DNA of 64,000 nt from Floccularia luteovirens (GCA_009739215.1 VSJF01000005.1:1488001-1552000); one strand, 5' to 3'. Shown: positions 1-12,608, counted from the stretch's first letter. Translations and numbers: made by a program. The notes: generated by a model not told the origin, from the sequence alone.

Positions 1-3000
1 ATAGGAACGCGACCTTGAGCGCCTTGAGGAGGCAATTATCACTGGAGGTACTGGTTGCTGACGGCTGGGTGAACGTGAACGACTTCTGGAACTTCTTCTT
101 GAACGGTGGCGACGAGTAGTTCTACTTCTGCTTGTGTGGGTACGACTACGACTTGATGAACTTGAACGACTTCTGCTCTCTTGTATTATAATGGGAGGAG
201 CTCCTGAGGGTGGCGGTGGATAATAAGTTCCAGACATTGGGGCACCCATCGGTGGCATCATTCCAGGTTGTCCTTGAGCAGGTCCACTGGGCTGGATAAT
301 AATGGTAGGCTGTTGTTGCTGCATAGGAACATCTGGATGTCGGGGAGAACCAGGAATCATAGGGGATGATGTTGATGGTGGAATAACATTGACAACCGGT
401 GGTTGCTGAGGTTGATATTGCATTGCATGAGGATCGTGCATCATCGATGGACCGCCAGATGGTGGTTGCACGACAATATGATGAGTTGGGCTACTGGATC
501 GCGACCTAGAGCTAGGAGAACGACTAGGCCTTCTGCTTCTATGGCTTCGGCTCCTGCTACTACTTCTTCGATGACTAGGTGTTCGGCTCCTGCCACTGTG
601 TGTTCTCCTACTTGGAGACCTGCTTCTACGTGAGGGTGTGCGGCTACGGGAGTCTCTTGGGTGCCTTGGAGGACTCCTCGATCGCGTACTACTACCACTG
701 CTACTTAAAGAGCTAGCAGGCACGTGTATTATACTTGGACCCATTCCATGAGAAGGTTGTCGCAACGGGACATAACGAGGAGAGCCTGTACTGTGACTAA
801 AATCATCGGCACCTGGAGGGACAAATGGAATTTCCTGTTGAGGCATATGTGGCGTTGCGGATTGTCTACCAGAAGTTGGACGGAAACCATCGACGGGAAT
901 TACCCCTTGGTGGTGTACTGGTGGCTGAAGGACGACCGTGGGACCGGGTGCACCATGCATACCTGGGATAACAGGTTGGAAAGTCGGGGTAGGAGTGTGA
1001 TCACCCCCTGGAGGTACAACTGGTGGTATAACTGGCTGGCCTGGTTGTTGAGGGTAAGGATGGAAGCCTCTAGGGTATTCGAACGGCTGTGGAACAGGCA
1101 TTTGTACTCTTTGACCAGGTATCGTAATTGTCGTCGGCTCAGATTCTTCAGATTCACTTGATTCACTCGACACAGGACGACCACCTAGTGTGAAAAGTCA
1201 GCTGGAACATCGAACAGTGATTATATAAGACCTACTCTGCATTCGCAACCCCTGCACATCGTTACGCAATTGGTCCACTCGGGCAATAACACCTTGGAGC
1301 TCAGATTGTCTATCATAAACATCTCGTTCCAACCAACCATTAAGGTCTCTCATATATCTCATTAATTCACGTTGTTGATCAACCGTAGCAAGTTGCGCAA
1401 GTCGGTTTTCCTAAGAGAATTGAGCCAACTTAGATACTAACAACTGATGTAGACTTACTCTAAGAATTCCCATTAATGAATCAAACAAGGGCGATAGCTG
1501 CGGAAAGTTGACGTTCGTCTAATTTCCATGTTCCATGTTAATTTAAGCCAATCTTCCAAGTGGAAATTACTTACAGGTCCGGCAGGCATGGGTATAAAAG
1601 TAGGACGTCCTGCCTGGCCAGGCGGTTGTTGTGCGTCTGGGCCTGGATCCATTTGCCTACCCCCGGATGGTCCTAAGTCTGGTTGCTGGGGTGCCTAGTA
1701 ATGTTCAATACCAATAAAACAGGCAGATGTTGGAAATATACCTGAGTTGGACGCGGCCTTGCTGGAGGATACCATGTATGGCGAACTCGATCATCAGCAT
1801 CACCTCTGACTGGTGCAGTCTGCGACCTTGCAGGATCATACATAGTTGTTGGCTGCTGCTGACGTTGATATCTTAACAGAATCCTCATGATTGTAAGGAA
1901 GACTTACGAAAATAGGTCGTGGAGTTGGCCCTGGTCCAACATTAAATCTGTCCCTATGTCTACGTGCGACCTCAGCTGCCATGTCAATGGGGCGATATGA
2001 ACTGGGCTGTTGACGCGGCATCTCTTCGGTTTCTGCTATAGATGCTGTTCGTCCTGCTGGCCTTCTTCTGCGCCGGATGCTGGGTGGATACACATACGTC
2101 CTTTCGGGCGGTGGTTCGGTGGCGGGTCGGCGTAGTGTTTCAATGGACACTGGACTAGCACTCCTCGGTCGAGAACCTCTGTCGGCTGGTTGATAGGAGA
2201 ATGGGATAAGGGGCGGAGGGTGCTGGATAGTATGAGGCGGAATATTGGTCCCGGCGGATAAAATATCATCAAGCTGTTGCACCAAAGAAGGTCCGGTTTG
2301 TGCAGGTAAAGGAATAGGCATATGTGGAGGTTGAGCCATACCCCCGAAATTTTCTAACAGACTCCTAAGATGTTCCAGAGAATCGACAGAATCAGTAACC
2401 GACTCAGCCCTTTCAGATGACTCTTGCGTTTGCGTTTGCGCTGGTACTGATATAGGTACAGGGACCGGTTCCGGTTCAACTGCCACAACTTGATCTCTTG
2501 CACGGCCTTGTTCTATGAGATTTTGTAGGAGGCTCTCAATGCGATGCAATCGATCAGAAAGTTCTTCAGTATTGTCTTGCGGAACTGGTCTCCCGCGAAG
2601 TATATCAAGCAGATGGTTAGTGGATGCTTGACCGTCCCATAAAGCATTTAATTGATCTCGAATAGCATTTAGAGGACCAGTCAGATCGATTTGAGGGGGT
2701 CTAACCGTTACATTGGATTCAGAAGAAGGCGACGGCGAGGGCGGTGGAGGTGGTGCAGCAGATGAAGGCTCAGAAGAAGAGGAGCTACTTGGAGAAGATG
2801 AAGACCCAATTGTGGACACTCCATCACCCAGATCCGTTGATATAGTGACTGAGGGACTGTGCCATGGCATAGGGGAATCCAAGAACGTGGTTTCAAGGTC
2901 CTCATACAGGTCATCATCTGAGTGGTGAGAAGAGAGATATGAGCCTATACTGCTTGCATTACTTGAAGAACGCGCTAGGGAAACATCTGATAATTGTTCA

Positions 3001-6000
3001 CGTGGGCCACCTGGACGTAACGATGGTTCGGATATATTGCTACCACCTACGCTTCGATCAACTGTTTCCGCCACACGGTGGGGTGTCTGGGGCGTTTCGA
3101 CTGGTCGTGAAATCTGTACTGGTGGTGCGGGAGTTGCGGGCAATGCGGGTAAATCATGTAATACTTGTGATACGGGAACGGGCGGGGGTGATGTTGATAT
3201 ATGGATATGTTCTGTACGAGGAACTTCTGGCACCGGTGGTGGTTGGATAACATGAACAGGTTGAACAGGTGGTGGAGTCCGATGTAAAAACTCTGAGAGG
3301 TCTTGTAGTTCATTTCGAAGAGCTTTCACGTTGTCAGCAATTTCTTTGTTCTCTAATCCCCTGGTAGCATCGTAATCGCGCAGTTGATCCGCAAGTTTAT
3401 CAATATCGCGCGCAAGATCTCGTTGAGTGATTGCACTTTCTGATGAGCTCATTGTTCGAATCGAGAGTTGTTCTGACCCTCTGGAACCCTGTGGTGTAGA
3501 GACAGAAACGTTCATAGTTCCTTCAGGAGTAACAAGAGCAGTACTAGGAGCTAAGACTGGAAGAGGCGAGAGCTACAAGACGTTCAGATATTATACCAAA
3601 ATATAGAAAAACAACATACCGATCGCTCAGTTAGGCCCATAGAAGTTGAAAGCAAAGACGGCTCGGTCGATATATCAGGCTCAAGATCTCGCATTTCAAC
3701 GGGCTCCACCTCTACTACCGGTTCAAGGAGACTCTCATCCTCAGTGCCTGCTACACTTCCCATTTCATCCAAATCCACTAGTGACCTAGGATCGAAAACA
3801 GAAGAACGAAGGGATGACTGTGACTCAATTGTCGAACTTGACGAACTCGAAGGAGTCCGAGTCAACGTCGTCGAAGACTCTGTACTGTAGGTCGACAGAC
3901 TAGTCGGCGTTGGAATATCTGTAGGTGACGATAATGAGGGTGGTAATGGCGGAACAGGAGTGAGAGGTGGTAGAGGTGAATCAGGAGGCGCTGAAGTTAC
4001 ACCTGACAAGGACTGTGGAATCGTGCTCATGCGATCTATGGACGATGCGGACCCACTAGGTCTCAAGAAGGAAGTCTCAAACGAAACATCATGACCGTCA
4101 TGAAAAGCAAAAGACCGAATTGATGGAGAAGGCTGTAAAATGGACGAATCATATGAACTCTCCGTGTAAGAAGCCCACTGCTGAGGACTTGGTGGTGGTA
4201 ACGAAGGTGATTGTGTTTCTGTAAAAGGTGTATAACCTCCAGAAATAGTTGAAACATCTGTAGGCGATGAAATCGTCGTTACTGGAATAACAGGTGTGGT
4301 CGGAGGCAAAACCTCAGCAGTTGATGCTGAAGATAGTACTATGGTTGATGGTGTGACAACAGAGGTCGATACATCTGATTCTTCTAATGGAGGAAGAGAA
4401 CTAAGCAAATCATCATCTTCAGTCGGTCCGAGGGATGATGTCTGGGTAACTGATATATGTATTGACGTCGGCGTTGGGAGATCTGGAGATTCCACGGTTG
4501 TTTGGAGGGGTGATGGTGTTGGGGACAATGAAGGTAGGGATGGAGGGAGCGGAATATCTTCTGGGAACAATTCAGATATAGAAGATGGAGATTTTATAGA
4601 TGGTACAATGGACGGCACGCGGGGAATACTTCGCGTCTCATCTGGCTCAGAATCTAACTTCAGAGACGAGAGCGTTGGGGTGTTTTGTTCCGACGGAATC
4701 TCTTCGGGTTCAGTTGGACAAAGCTCAGCTGTGATATATTCTGACCCAGCAGAAACAGTGACAAATTCGGTTTTTGGTGTAGCCTCGGAAATAATTGTCT
4801 GATAATCGGATGCCGTCTCTGGCTCAGAGATTGTTTTGTACTCAGATGGTGTTTCATTCGCAGTCGTATAACCCGACTCGGAGGGTATGCTTGGGAAGGA
4901 CTCGAAGGAGTAAACCGATGCGCCCGAGGAATAAACATCAGGTGTAAGATACGATGTTGCCTGTGAGGCTGTCGCATATTTCTCCAGGTCAGATTCGATA
5001 CCTCTCTCGGAAGGCTGAGAGGAGGACGTAGGCGTTATGGTTTCGCTCGTATACGAGGGGTGCGAAACAGATGTTAGGTCAGAAGACGGACAAACGTCAT
5101 AACCAGTTTCACTTGATGATATCTGGGTACGGTGCCAACGTTCACCACTCGTAGAGCTTCCACTCTCTCCTGATCTTGTATACATGCTGTCATCACCTGA
5201 ATAGCTCCTGTCTTCTGTATGGCTTTCGCTCGAATACGTGTATGTCCCAGATCCTGGCCTATAACTCCCGCTAGCAAGAGTATAACTCCCACTTCCTGGT
5301 GTGTAACCTTCACTTCCTGGTGTATAACTCTCACTTCCTGGTGTATAACTCTCACTTCCTTGTGTATAACTCCCACTGCCTGGTGTATAACTTCCACTCG
5401 CAAGAGTATAGCTCCCACTGTACGGCGTGTAACTTCCAGTACCACTGTAGCCTTCAGACTGAGTATAAGTGCCCGTCCCAGAATTTTCTTTATCAGAAGC
5501 CTCCTCTGTGTATCCCGACGAATAGGACCTTGAACTTGCTCGACCTGCTCGTCTCCGAACTGGTCTGGTTCTAGACAGACTAGGAGATGATCCGGTATAT
5601 GTATATGTCCCTGAGTCGACGGAATCACCCAAATACGAAGCAGATTCGGTATCCCTTAGGGATAATGAAGATGGAACAATCTGAGTACTAGATGAAGCTG
5701 ATGTAGGACCAAGAGTAGTGTCATCCGTCCTAATTCCCGTTGAAGTACGCAAGGCACTTGTCGGAGTGAAAGAAGTATCGCTCAAGCTGTTTGTAATGGT
5801 GTTACTAAAGGTATTGGAGTAGTATGTTGATGAAACATTAGAGCGTGTACCGTTCGAAGATCCTGTAGAAAAGAACTGTTCGTCGGATACTTCTGACCGA
5901 GCCTTATCACTGCCTCTAGCACTGGGAGGAGGCGTTACAAATATCTCTCGACCAAGCGAAGAGCCACTTGATATAGTAACAGGCGAACCACCAAGCACTA

Positions 6001-8432
6001 CACTCGCAAAACCAAGACCTGGACGAGCACCTCGTGCACGGCTCAACGCGGAATTGAATTCAGCATCCAAGTCTGTCATAGAACCACTCCTCCTCAAAGA
6101 ACTGCCTCGTGTTGGGGTGATGACATCGATGGTCCCCAGGGTACACATACCCTTGGTTATGTATTACAGAATCATCGACAGTTCGGGTGTGATGAGACGA
6201 AACCAATGAAGAACGACGTGATACACCAGAGGACCCATTTGACTGAAGGTCAGATATTGAAGGAAGGGAATGAAGTGGGGGGACAAAACGAGTTGATCGT
6301 GATCCTGCACTCGAGGTACTGCTTCGACTATCGATAGAAAGAATTGTACGTATAGAACCAGTGGGCGATCTGGTTACTGAAGACGACTCAGGCATTGCAA
6401 CTGGACGATTGACAGCATCCCTAAATTTTTGTTATTCTCCAGCGTAAGGAAAACAGGCAAGAATACTGACCATATCCGATTAACCCATTTTTGTCTCTCA
6501 AGAAGGCTCTCTGCTGCTAAACGTTCTACACCATCCGCATATAACATATGGAAAGGAACTAGCATGTCCATCAATGGTTGACCATCTCTTTCTGCACTCT
6601 GCAACCTAGCTGCAACAGTACCTACATCATCACGAGCACTTGGATGAGTTGGGGAAGGAGCCGACTGAACACTAGTACAATTCAGCAGGTCTAAGGCCAC
6701 TATCCCTCTCCCACCTCCGGGAGCTAGCCAAGAAAGTAAAAGGACGTTCGGATACAAGAGTGCTTGACAACGTTGCCAACGATACGGAGGAGAGGCATGT
6801 ACATTCAGATACCACAGTAATCCGATGTGAAGTGGCTGAATGATGCAAAATAGCATTCAGTAAGAAACTATGAAAGTGGACAAAAATACGGACCGGCTCA
6901 TTACTCTGGGTGTATGGAGTGAACTCATCAACACTAAAACCAGGCGGTAGGGCCGTGCTACGAGTACTGGCATTTTCTTGCCCTTCAACATCCCTGGTTG
7001 GGGTAACAGGATCCTCAGCTGTACGAAGATTAGTTTCTCGAAGTCTCGCCCCAGCCCGTTGTACACGGCGACGAATGCCAAAAAGGCCCTCATTGTCTTG
7101 AATAGGTGGAGACAAAGAAGATGTAGAGCCGGGCGCTGTGGGCTTATCACGACCTGTTGTTGGGGTTCTCTCCTTCCATAACGCGACGATGTTCCTGACT
7201 GACGCCAATGGTGAACGAGGTGAAGTTTCCGGACGTCGCAAGTTTGAAGCTGGTGGAGTCAGTGTTGTCCTTGTGAAAGTATCAGTGTCTGAAGCTGTGT
7301 ATGACCCAGTGGCAGTGAACGTGTTGGTAGGATGAGTATTTGAATATGTTCGAGTATCCGAATATGTCTGGGTCAGTGTATTTGTATATGTGCTGGGAGA
7401 ACCTGAGTACGTAGTAGGGCCAAGGTACGAAGTAGTCCCTGTGCGAGTTTGTGTTCCTGTGGGTGTGGTCGAACGAACACCAGATGATGTCAATGGCATC
7501 GCAGGAGGAGACAACAAACTGGATAAAGTCGCCCCAGCACCTGTACCTGTGTAACCTGTATACGAACCAGAAGAGCTTGTGCCAGATTTTGCTGGAGAAG
7601 ATGGTCGAGAGCCGTAGCCATAGCTGGAGCTTCCATAACCATAGCCTGTAGTGGTCGGTCCAGGCGTAGACATTGTTCTTGAGTGGCCCGGACTTTGAGT
7701 TTCGAAAACTGCGATGAGTTCATTGGTGCGTCCTGGAGGCGGAAGTGTGCGATCATTTGATGGATCCGTTGTGGAACGTGAATGAGAAGGGGTGATCCCC
7801 AATAGGGCGGATCTCCGGAGATTATCTGGTGTAGGATTTGCTGGTCGAGACGTGGAAAACGCTCCCGATGAGGGGCGTGACTCTTCTGTTCGTTCCGTAA
7901 TTCGACTGAGTCTAGCTCTTGGATCAAGAGGTGGCACAGTTGTAGAACGAGTTGTGAAGGTCGGTAGAGATACAAAAGATGGCGACCCGGTGTATGAACC
8001 AGTTTGAGTGTAAGTACCAGACGGGGTGTATGAACCAGTCCCAGTGTATGAGCGACCAGAAGAGCCATGGGACCATTCCGTCAAAGCCTGTTCTGTCTCA
8101 TCGAACTCGTTGTCAAGATTGTTGAGAGTGGCTTCTACTTCGTCAATAGAATTGCCGTCTGAGTATGCGTCATCCGAGTCTGTATTTTGTTGGGAAGCGG
8201 AAGGAGAAACAAGAATGCGCCTCATGTTGTGTGCAGAGTCGTCACCCTCTGATGAATGTCGTTGTGAGTCTGTAATAGTTTGATTAGATGCAAAAATATG
8301 GATTGTTGAAAAGCAACGACACACACCTGAAGAATAGGAATACCTAGATGGTGACAGAGGTGTCTCTGTGAGCGAAGTAAACGTCGCAGTGCCATACTGC
8401 GGAGACCACGGTTCCGTGGAATGACCTGACAT
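1..8432 (-). CDS. giant disordered protein with PH domain, Tyr-Thr-Ser heptad repeats, coiled coils and RS-rich tail (3' end beyond window)
   Basis: One multi-exon gene read from ATG at 8432 towards the left edge, where the frame is still open. The order is: Ser/Thr/Tyr-rich N-terminus (8432-6900); a PH-like domain (about 6840-6480) with WYLNVHASPPYRWQRCQAL, LLSWLAPGGGRGIVALDLL and LYADGVERLAAES; a long low-complexity segment (6400-3600) holding ten heptad repeats; a coiled segment (3500-3300); more disordered sequence with a second coil (2650-2500); proline-rich exons (1840-1580); a third coil (1410-1210); and an Arg-Ser dipeptide region (670-1). Introns join these in frame, for example across 8329-8270, 6899-6850 and 6165-6120. 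PH domains bind phosphoinositides or proteins, and RS regions bind RNA or SR proteins; having both in one chain is unusual. No enzymatic domain is visible. It is most likely a membrane- or cortex-associated scaffold, which is inference. A split into two genes near 3550 is possible, but a coil continues directly and I see no terminator. Confidence 0.7.
5225..5434 (-). repeat. 21-bp coding tandem repeat, ten units (heptapeptide S-Y-T-x-G-S-x)
   Basis: Ten consecutive 21-bp units inside the giant gene encode heptapeptides such as SYTPGSE, SYTLASG, SYTQGSE and GYTPGSG. Units near 5300-5370 are almost identical at DNA level, so copy number probably varies by slippage. Similar but looser Tyr-Thr motifs recur at 8060-7970 and 7420-7290. 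The Tyr and Ser/Thr spacing would suit phosphorylation or sticker-type low-complexity interactions, which is inference. Confidence 0.85.
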
Positions 8433-8829
8433 CTCCTGAGCTTAGCTTGTGGAGATAACAGAACAATTTGCAAAGGCGAATTATGTTTTGAAGTTGATGC
8501 TGATTTTCAACAATCACGTCCCTTGTTTTAGGGTAGGTAAACTCGTGAACGCGTCCGTCACGTGTAAACCCCCACCCTTGTCTCCTTTAAGCTTATCACC
8601 CACAGGGTTTGAAGTGAGAAAGTTCAGAACAGAAGAAACGCAAATTATCCCAACGACAACAACAGCGACGACGATAATGATGATGTCGTCTGTCAGTAAC
8701 AACGTATGCTACTTATGGCGGATATTACCCTTTTATGATTTTATGAATGATTGACCCCACACTAGTTAACTGACCTCAATGAACAGAATTGTTCACAACG
8801 TTCTAAAATACACATCGCACCTAAAAATC
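8433..8829. other. intergenic region, upstream of the giant gene
   Basis: The stretch separates the hydrolase stop from the giant gene's start and should carry the latter's promoter. It contains a CACGTG box at 8559-8564 and a trinucleotide-rich patch (8660-8690). A 62-codon frame on the minus strand (8702-8514) would encode a hydrophobic peptide, but its hydrophobicity comes from the simple-sequence patch, so I do not call it a gene. Confidence 0.5.
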
Positions 8830-9764
8830 TCAAGGTCCACAGCTCATAACTTCGTACAGGCCACTTTCTACCTGTCTCTTGCCAAGTTTCTCACTCCAAA
8901 ATCGCATGATAGGTAGCCACTCTTCACGAGAGGATGGCATACCTGCATTTTTGCCGTCCAGTTTACACTCTGTGACCGACTGGAATGCTTTCCTATAATA
9001 CGTCAAGGCGTTCGGCGGAAGAGCCGTCTCCGCCGGAGGTGAACGATGTACCACTAAAACTGGTGAATGACACAAGGAAGAAACTGTCGGATACGAAAGT
9101 AAAGGCCCCGACACAGAAATAATCGAACCAAGAGATTCTGTTACCCCCGGCTCTGCTAGGTCATCAGTCTTGCTGGACATCGATTGTAGTTGTTTCTTCC
9201 ACCGTTGGACCGCGAATTCAGCTGCAACACTACCTCCTTGCGCATATCCAAAGAGATGAATTCTGTTGGGCGGCCACTGACAATCTTTGATGAGGTGATT
9301 CACGACTTTCGTAAGTAGATCTAGAGCAGGCGTCGGATTTGGATTGTCAATCATCTCGCCTAGATTGTCGAACGAGGGATACCACTGATATGAGTCTTCA
9401 TAAAGGAAAGGAATTCTACGTTCATGAGCTTCGTACTAACCTCAATAAATCGTGCATCTTCAACTACTCACTGTTCAGGTGCGCGTATCGCAAGGGTGCT
9501 TGTTTGCGGGAGTTTCAGCTGGCGCCCTAATTTCGAGAATGGAACATGTGTATCGCCTATTCATGCATGAATATCCAGAATTCATCCCATAACTAGGAAC
9601 AAACCAAGTCCATGAAGGAGTATAAGAATATTTTCATCCGTTCCATCGTCACTCGGTGAATAAGAGAACGGAACGGGGATCCCTGAAGAGGTTGGAGGAG
9701 GTTTCGCCCTTGGTAGCGATAATCCGGATCCGGACGTTTCACGTAGGTGCAATTCTGGCATCAA
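8830..9764 (-). CDS. phospholipase/carboxylesterase-family alpha/beta-hydrolase lacking its catalytic triad
   Basis: Three exons (9764-9605, 9556-9472, 9415-8830) sum to 831 nt, giving 276 residues, close to the size of acyl-protein thioesterase relatives. The fold is recognisable from ILILLHGLGDTHVPFSKLG (oxyanion region, residues about 46-64), the strand STLAIRAPEQ, and the elbow HLFGYAQGGSVAAEFA. Family members have GFSQGG at the elbow; here the nucleophile serine is alanine. The later HGxxD and GxGHS motifs that carry Asp and His are also absent: the C-terminal part reads VLVVHRSPPAE and LDGKNAGMPSSREEW. This is therefore probably a pseudo-hydrolase with a binding or scaffolding role, unless another residue has taken over. 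The first intron uses a weak donor (GTTTGT). It is on the same strand as the giant gene, 400 bp away from it. Confidence 0.8.
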
Positions 9765-10250
9765 ATTGGTGTTTTTTAGAGATAATAATGTGGATAGTTA
9801 CAAGGTATATAACCTGACGGTTTCCAGCTCATAGTCACATGGTATGATAATCAGATGTTTGGCAGGAGCTTGTAGATGAAACATATAGTTCACCTAGTAC
9901 CAGTGACACGTTGAAGGTTCAACTTAAAAACATAATGATAAAAATGGTGCAGAAAGTAGTTAGAATTTCCTAGGCATATAATGGAGCTTTACGCCTTCTC
10001 TGAAATAACCTTATGCATTCGGAACTCAGTGAACCTTAACGCATACCGTCGCATATCACATAACCGATGGAAAGGTAGCTCTTGCTCTGTTAAGTTAGAC
10101 CAGACTAAATGACCAGCTGATAATCTCGGAATTCTGGGTGCCAATACATAATAATCTCCAGATGGCTAGCATTAATGATATCCTATACACCTATTTAACA
10201 ATATTAACAACCAACTAATTCCATAACTTGAATGCCACTTACCGACAGAG
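9765..10250. other. intergenic region, no gene seen
   Basis: AT-rich sequence between the hydrolase start and the OST4 stop. It should contain the hydrolase promoter and the OST4 3' UTR. I see no coding frame with typical composition and no RNA gene. Confidence 0.5.
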
Positions 10251-10382
10251 TTATTTTCTGTCCGATTTATCCTGAGAGAGATAACGAGCATTAACTGCTA
10301 CGAAGTGGTAACCAACAACCGTGAACATGGCGAGGATCCCAAGGCCATTGGCCAATGCCAACAAGGTGTTGTGCGTGATCAT
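10251..10382 (-). CDS. OST4: oligosaccharyltransferase subunit OST4 (43-residue membrane microprotein)
   Basis: A single-exon 43-codon frame. The N-terminus MITHNTLLALANGLGI and the segment VVGYHFVAVNARYL match the OST4 signature MIT-x(3)-L-x-x-x-AN-x-LG ... VV-x-YH-x-VAVN known from human and other OST4 proteins. It is one transmembrane helix (about residues 6-28) followed by a short basic cytosolic tail ending DKSDRK. OST4 stabilises the Stt3-Ost3/6 subcomplex of the ER enzyme that transfers the lipid-linked glycan to asparagine. Its length is only slightly above the 36-37 residues of the yeast and human proteins. A GTAAGT donor-like site lies just after the stop, so a 3' UTR intron is possible. 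Confidence 0.85.
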   Translation of the reverse strand: MITHNTLLALANGLGILAMFTVVGYHFVAVNARYLSQDKSDRK

Positions 10383-12608
10383 AATACAAAACCTAGGGTA
10401 ACGCAACTCAAATGAGTAAACGTATTAATTCATAAGGAAACTTTTTACTGACTGGTGTTATGAGGTGGATAATGAGTGTGAGGAATATACAATAAATTGA
10501 CACATGCTCTTGTTAGGGACGTGTCCAGTCAATGTTTGTACTTGTTTGCTTTCTACGGACAAGAACGGATTCAACAATCCTCAGCGAAAGAAACGTCTTC
10601 ATAACCACTCGTATTCATATTACCTTGTCGTAATTCACAATGAGACCCACAATTCCGAGACAAAGCGACATGCCCGGACGTAAGTCACCTATATGTCTTA
10701 TCTGAAGAAGAATCTAATGAATATGTGGTCTTATGGTAGCCAAGGTCTACGTGAGCTAAATTTGCATTACCCGTACTACATGATAAGTTTGTTGAGCTTG
10801 ATGGTCGATACAGAACCTGTGGTGGGGTGACCAAACCGGACAGAGGCAACGAGGTGTTATTCAATACAGTGCGTCAACCCTAACTTGTGCATAATTTCGT
10901 ATCATTGAAGCACTGCCAATATAGCAATCTCACCATGGCAAGTGAAGGCTGCACCTCATTTCATCCGAAACTACCTCTTCAATGGGTATCGCCGCCTTTC
11001 GGCTGAACTTTTGTTCTTCGGTGTCCCATTCGTTGCAGGTTTGTAGTGTCCGTACCTTGTCAAACAACATCAGTAACTCATGTCCATATAGGATACAGCA
11101 TCTACGCATGGGCGAAGAGCTACGATTCTTTCCAGAAAAGTAAAGCTGGACATCTTGCATCTGGCGGCAGTCACTAGATTAGAATTTTTCTGTGAAGTAG
11201 GAAAGGTACGATATTAATCTAGATTCGACTTTCCGGTCGTCCGAGAACCGAGAGTATGTCCCATGGCTTTATACCCCATCCAGGAGCGTATGTAGGAGGC
11301 TTCCTACAGAACAGAAAGTCGAACTAGTATTTGCTATGCCAGGTCCGAACCAGCTCAAATAAACTCTTGATGAAAAACACATTGTAGTACCCATTTGCCA
11401 AGTGGACTTTGCTGACTTGGCTACAATTTCAGTCCTCTCCATGCTTCTTTTCAAACCACGACTAAACCCCTCGTTTTCCACCTTATCACAGTCCTGGAAT
11501 AAACGTGCCTCATCGAGCCAATCACGGAACCAACAACTATAAGCTGCACAACTGTAAATGATTCCGGCCTCGAATTTGATAAGTTTTCAATGGAACCCAG
11601 AACCCATATTTTGGAAATTTTGAGTAAGTAGTGCATAAGCATGAACATTATTCCATCCAAATATAAGTATGGCCGTCTATTTTGCCTTTGTTTTCTCCTC
11701 AACCTCTTATAATAATAGACCAGCACCCAGCGTCCCACAATTACAATCAAAGCTTATGTGCACCGAACCTTCCAGAATATTTCAGCATCGATATCACTGA
11801 CACAAGGGGAGCAAAACCAAATCAAAAATACTTTTTTTAAGTAACAGCGCACATCAGGGAATAATTCCATTCGGTCTCAAGCGGCTCTAAAACTGTCGAA
11901 AAGGAAGATGTGTGTCAAAGCAACATTTGTGATGTCGAAAAGCAGGAACCAGCCTGGTTAGAGTTTTTATCCGGACCAAAATCCGAGCTAAAAATGCACT
12001 ACACAGAGAAACGCGAAAAACGCTGATATCTTCTGCGGCTCATGAGCATAATGTTCTTTTTTTCCTTTGAAAACCTAAAGTGTGCCAGTCCACTAGAGAT
12101 CGTATCAAAACCAACAACACAGAATCTTAAACGTCAAAACACTGTTGGCTGATAATCGATAATTGATAATCATAAGTAACTTGCTCGTACCTTCAAGGCT
12201 TTTTTTTGGTTTACATCAAAACATCCACATATCCCCATTCCGAACAGTAACACAAGTGATACCAACAAAAATTATTCTTCAAGTCTAAACTCAGACTTGC
12301 CAAAAAAAAAAACACAGTTAGTGTACAGGTTTAGTCTACCTGATGGAGAGGGGAAGGGAAATGAACAGAAGAAACATAATTCAAACTTATATGTAAATTT
12401 ATTAGTGATATACGGTTGGTGTACAAGTAGTAACATGTGTGCTGTGCTCCGCAAGAAGGATGTGTTTCGTAAACGATCGTGGTGTCCGCTAATTCTATAC
12501 TGTTTGTGCGGGGGGGAGTGTGGGTATGGATATGTGTAATGTCATGACAAAGAAAGTTTGTGGGGTATGCAAACGATTCTTATCCATATAGTCTATAAAA
12601 CTTTTCTT
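10383..12608. other. 2.2 kb gene-poor region
   Basis: No gene can be supported here. Minus-strand frames at 10930-11160, 11269-11481 and 11451-11750 encode 70-99 residues that look partly protein-like but share no recognisable domain and do not join through convincing introns. They may be remnants of a decayed gene. The part from 11800 to 12300 is rich in A and T runs. No terminal inverted repeats or polymerase/transposase motifs were seen. Confidence 0.4.

Noticed and set aside
4296..4802. 168-codon plus-strand frame in the giant gene
   Set aside because: Shadow of the Ser/Thr/Pro-rich minus-strand coding sequence. Low-complexity codons leave the antisense open.
10930..11750. Three minus-strand frames as one gene
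   Set aside because: No shared frame through plausible introns, no domain, no start context. Reported only as possible remnants.
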